DNA of 62,607 bases from Treponema sp. (lineage in GTDB: Bacteria > Spirochaetota > Spirochaetia > Treponematales > Treponemataceae), in assembly GCA_017470085.1 (NCBI GenBank), contig JAFUFE010000168.1, positions 1-62,607 of the forward strand, in the 5' to 3' direction. Made by a program: the position numbers and the translations under genes. Positions within the stretch are counted from its first letter, which is position 1, and each line of letters opens with the position of its first letter. Below, one piece after another: positions 60,440 to 62,607 of this stretch. The notes beneath the pieces were generated by a model. It was given only the letters and a program-made list of their open reading frames with translations. It was not told the DNA's origin and did not search any database.

Positions 60440-60468
60440 TTGCTTATTTCTTGCTGTTTGAGTATCCT
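60440..60468 (+). promoter_or_regulatory. murJ promoter, short leader
   Basis: TTGCTT (60440-60445), 17 bp spacer, TATCCT (60463-60468), then 11 bases to ATG 60480. A weak aggg lies in the short leader. Confidence 0.5.
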
Positions 60469-60479
60469 ACAGGGCGTAT

Positions 60480-62108
60480 ATGGTTCGCCTCTTGAAAAAA
60501 AACAGTGCTGCAAAAAAATCGCTTATAGCTTCCGGTATGTATCTTTCACTTATGACGCTTCTGTCTCGGATACTCGGGCTCGTGCGCGAGATGACAAAAG
60601 CAGCGTTTTTAGGAACTAGTCCGCTTGCCGATGCGTTTAATTTTGCGTTTGCCCTGCCGAATTTTTTTCGTCGGCTATTTGCAGAAAACAGTATTTCGGT
60701 AGCGTTTATCCCGACATTTCGCAAAGAGCGTGACGCCATTACAACCGATGAAGACAAAAAGCGGACGCAGGAGTTTGTGTCTGCCACCTTTACGCTCGTT
60801 ACATTTTTGACGTCGCTTGTTGTTGCCGCTGGAATGTTTTTTGCGCCGTATCTGATACGGTTGTTTTACAGCGACGTCACGGTAGAGACGCTTCCTGAAA
60901 CAGTGGTGCTGACGCGCATCATGTTTCCCTATCTTTTGGTCATTTCGATAGCAGCATTTTTTCAAGGGATATTGAATGGGGAAAATATTTTTTCGCCGTC
61001 AGGATTTACACCCGTATTGTTCAATATAGTCGTCGTTGTGTTTACGTTTGTGCTATCGCCGCGTATACAAAATCCTGCGCGGGCAATGGCGGTCGGCGTT
61101 ATTACTGGGGGGGTAGTACAAGCACTGTTCCAACTGCCGTTCGTGTTGAAAACCGGCTGGCGCGTTGCTCTTGTACCGTTGAAACAGTGTTTTACCAATC
61201 CAGGAACGCGGCGTGTTGTTGCACTCATCGTACCGACTATAATAGGGATGGCGGCCTACCAACTCAATGATTTTGTGTCCGCATCGCTTGCCGGTCGCGC
61301 CGGTACCGGCGTGTATTCGAGCATTCAATATTCCCTGCGCCTTCAAGAATTGATGCTCGGAGTTTTTGCCGTATCGATTGGGACCGTTATTCTGCCGGAT
61401 CTGTCAGGATTAGCTCGCGCAGAAGCGTGGGATACATTTTCAGACTTGCTGCTCAACGCAGTGAAACTGGTAGCGCTCATCGCCATTCCGGTTACCGGTT
61501 ATTCATTGATTGCCGGCCGTGAAATCATCGCGTTGCTGTTTAAGACGCACCGTTTTACCGAAGAGTCGGTGCACCTCACGCTCGGTGTGTTTCGCTATCA
61601 TATTGCAGGGCTGTTTTTTATCGCCGTGAACCGCATTGTACCACCAGCCTTTTACGCACAGGGAAACACCAGGCTGCCGACGCTCGCCGGCCTTGTCAAT
61701 TTTGCGGTCAATATCGTGCTTGCGTTTACGCTCGTGCAGCCGATGCGCGGGGCCGGAATTGCGCTCGCGCTTTCGGTGGCAAGTGCGGTGAACACGGTTT
61801 GCCTGTTGCTGTTTTTGCGACGGATGCGTACAATACGGACGGGATTGTTCGTTAAATCGATGTGTGGCTATACAGCAAAGATTGCGGCATATACGGTGCT
61901 CGCAGCATTTCCAACAGTCTTTGTTCACCGTGCAGCAGTTGCTGCGTGGAGCGGACACAACCGGCTGCTGTCGTACGGCGTGCCCATTGTTTTCAGTGCA
62001 GTGCTCTTTGCTGCAATCGGTTGTGTGGCACTTCTGGTGACCAAAGACGACATCATGTGGCGTGTTGTCCGCCGCCTCAAACAAAAAGCGATGCGCCTCA
62101 AACGGTAG
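60480..62108 (+). CDS. murJ: Lipid II flippase
   Basis: A 542-aa integral membrane protein of the MOP exporter superfamily, translocating peptidoglycan precursor lipid II across the inner membrane. About 14 hydrophobic segments; N-terminal motif SRILGLVREMTKAAFLGTSPLADAFNFAFALPNFFRRLFAENSISVAFIP is the MurJ/MviN hallmark, with ENISVAFIP-type charged residues in the cavity. Length and profile match. The start is ATG 60480, after a TTGCTT/TATCCT promoter. It is the first gene after the divergent lipoprotein operon. Seven G at 61107-61113 lie in Gly-Gly-Val codons. Confidence 0.93.
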   Translation: MVRLLKKNSAAKKSLIASGMYLSLMTLLSRILGLVREMTKAAFLGTSPLADAFNFAFALPNFFRRLFAENSISVAFIPTFRKERDAITTDEDKKRTQEFVSATFTLVTFLTSLVVAAGMFFAPYLIRLFYSDVTVETLPETVVLTRIMFPYLLVISIAAFFQGILNGENIFSPSGFTPVLFNIVVVVFTFVLSPRIQNPARAMAVGVITGGVVQALFQLPFVLKTGWRVALVPLKQCFTNPGTRRVVALIVPTIIGMAAYQLNDFVSASLAGRAGTGVYSSIQYSLRLQELMLGVFAVSIGTVILPDLSGLARAEAWDTFSDLLLNAVKLVALIAIPVTGYSLIAGREIIALLFKTHRFTEESVHLTLGVFRYHIAGLFFIAVNRIVPPAFYAQGNTRLPTLAGLVNFAVNIVLAFTLVQPMRGAGIALALSVASAVNTVCLLLFLRRMRTIRTGLFVKSMCGYTAKIAAYTVLAAFPTVFVHRAAVAAWSGHNRLLSYGVPIVFSAVLFAAIGCVALLVTKDDIMWRVVRRLKQKAMRLKR

Positions 62109-62188
62109 AATACGCGACGGCGCAGAAAACGAAACTACACTGGTGGCGCGTACAGAATGTGTGTGCTGCCTAAACAGAAGGATGAATT

Positions 62189-62607
62189 ATGATGATACCG
62201 TCACCAGAAGCAGTGAAAACGATGTATGAAACACGGCAGCGCCGCCTTGCCGCTGAATTAAAAGCACGCGATAGTGGTGCCGCCGTTTTTATAGACAGCG
62301 AAGCCACCCGCGAACCGTCGGTACGATATCTTACGGGGCATATCAACGATGCGGTGGTCATCGTGTTTGACGATGCATACACGCTGCTCATTCCGTGGGA
62401 TGAAACGCTCGCGCAGCAGACTGCCTGTTGCCACACAATCATTCCGTATACAAAGTACAAAAACTCCGCGCTTGACGCAGTGACGGACATTCTGACGACT
62501 ACCTCGCATTTCAAAAATAAAAAAGTCGAACTACCGCCTGCAACGCCGTACTTGGAGTTTTTGAAATTTGTCGATGCGCTCGCCGGCATAGATGTGCGGT
62601 GTCGCGA
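62189..62607 (+). CDS. Xaa-Pro aminopeptidase, N-terminal part (runs off window)
   Basis: An open frame starting MMIPSPEAVKTMYETRQRRLAAELKARDSGAAVFIDSEATREPSVRYLTGH at ATG 62189, preceded by aagg. The N-terminal creatinase-like (non-catalytic) domain with a YLTG-type loop, RYLTGHINDAVVIVFDD, identifies the M24B family. The metal-binding C-terminal pita-bread domain is outside the window. It removes N-terminal residues preceding proline. Confidence 0.75.
   Translation, partial: MMIPSPEAVKTMYETRQRRLAAELKARDSGAAVFIDSEATREPSVRYLTGHINDAVVIVFDDAYTLLIPWDETLAQQTACCHTIIPYTKYKNSALDAVTDILTTTSHFKNKKVELPPATPYLEFLKFVDALAGIDVRCR

Overview
This window looks like chromosomal DNA of a Treponema-type spirochete with roughly half G+C. 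The evidence is a very long membrane-anchored coiled-coil protein of the SpiroCoCo type, spirochete-style lipoproteins and outer-membrane proteins, a sparse c-di-GMP gene set, and many runs of 7-10 G or C. I found no rRNA, tRNA, prophage, insertion sequence or CRISPR array. Product names rest on motifs read directly from the translations; no database search was possible.

Layout. 1-3.2 kb: truncated histidine-kinase-like ATPase (-), membrane/hydrolase-like protein, Nif3-family protein, lspA. 3.3-8.0 kb: methyl-cycle genes mtnN and luxS, then a tightly overlapping DUF1538 membrane protein, a double PII-like protein and birA. 8.0-8.6 kb: array of hairpin repeats. 8.6-14.0 kb: unrecognised coiled-coil protein, trxA, FAD oxidoreductase (-), lipoprotein msrAB. 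14.1-19.8 kb: glgX, glgP, EamA transporter. 19.8-22.8 kb (-): era, radA, NusG-domain-II protein. 22.9-27 kb (+): candidate structured RNA, M28-type peptidase, fructosamine-kinase-family protein, argG, queD-like gene. 27-30.1 kb (-): compact hisH-hisF-DUF2156-acyl-ACP thioesterase operon with no other histidine genes. 30.3-35.4 kb: small membrane protein (+), then recQ, uvrB and a LysR regulator (-). 35.8-38.7 kb (+): SDF-family symporter, sdaAB and sdaAA, a serine uptake/deamination module. 38.8-46.6 kb: htrA (-), GGDEF protein, slyX, large secreted metallopeptidase-like protein, M18 aminopeptidase (-). 47.0-53.1 kb: 1567-aa acyl-CoA dehydratase activase-like fusion and an exported protein. 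53.1-62.6 kb: poly-C tract, HAD phosphatase, 1249-aa coiled-coil protein, a second hairpin array in inverted orientation, an outer-membrane/lipoprotein pair (-), murJ, and the start of an Xaa-Pro peptidase.

How the genes work together. MtnN and LuxS are consecutive steps of S-adenosylhomocysteine detoxification. GlgX and GlgP are the glycogen breakdown pair. The symporter and SdaAB/SdaAA would import and deaminate serine, with the divergent LysR protein as likely regulator. MsrAB, thioredoxin and HtrA handle oxidative or envelope damage. LspA, MurJ, the lipoproteins and the beta-barrel proteins belong to the envelope.

Most unusual signals: (i) about a dozen start codons preceded at only 5-11 nt by a -10-like hexamer, often with a TTGCNN -35 box 17-18 bp upstream and no Shine-Dalgarno, suggesting frequent leaderless transcripts; (ii) a family of composite hairpin repeats in two inverted clusters about 50 kb apart; (iii) 7-10 nt G/C runs inside Gly-Gly codons and in one promoter region; (iv) the luxS/DUF1538/PII/birA operon; (v) an orphan hisHF operon; (vi) a possible multi-hairpin RNA near 22.9 kb; (vii) convergent gene pairs that abut or overlap by up to 161 bp.
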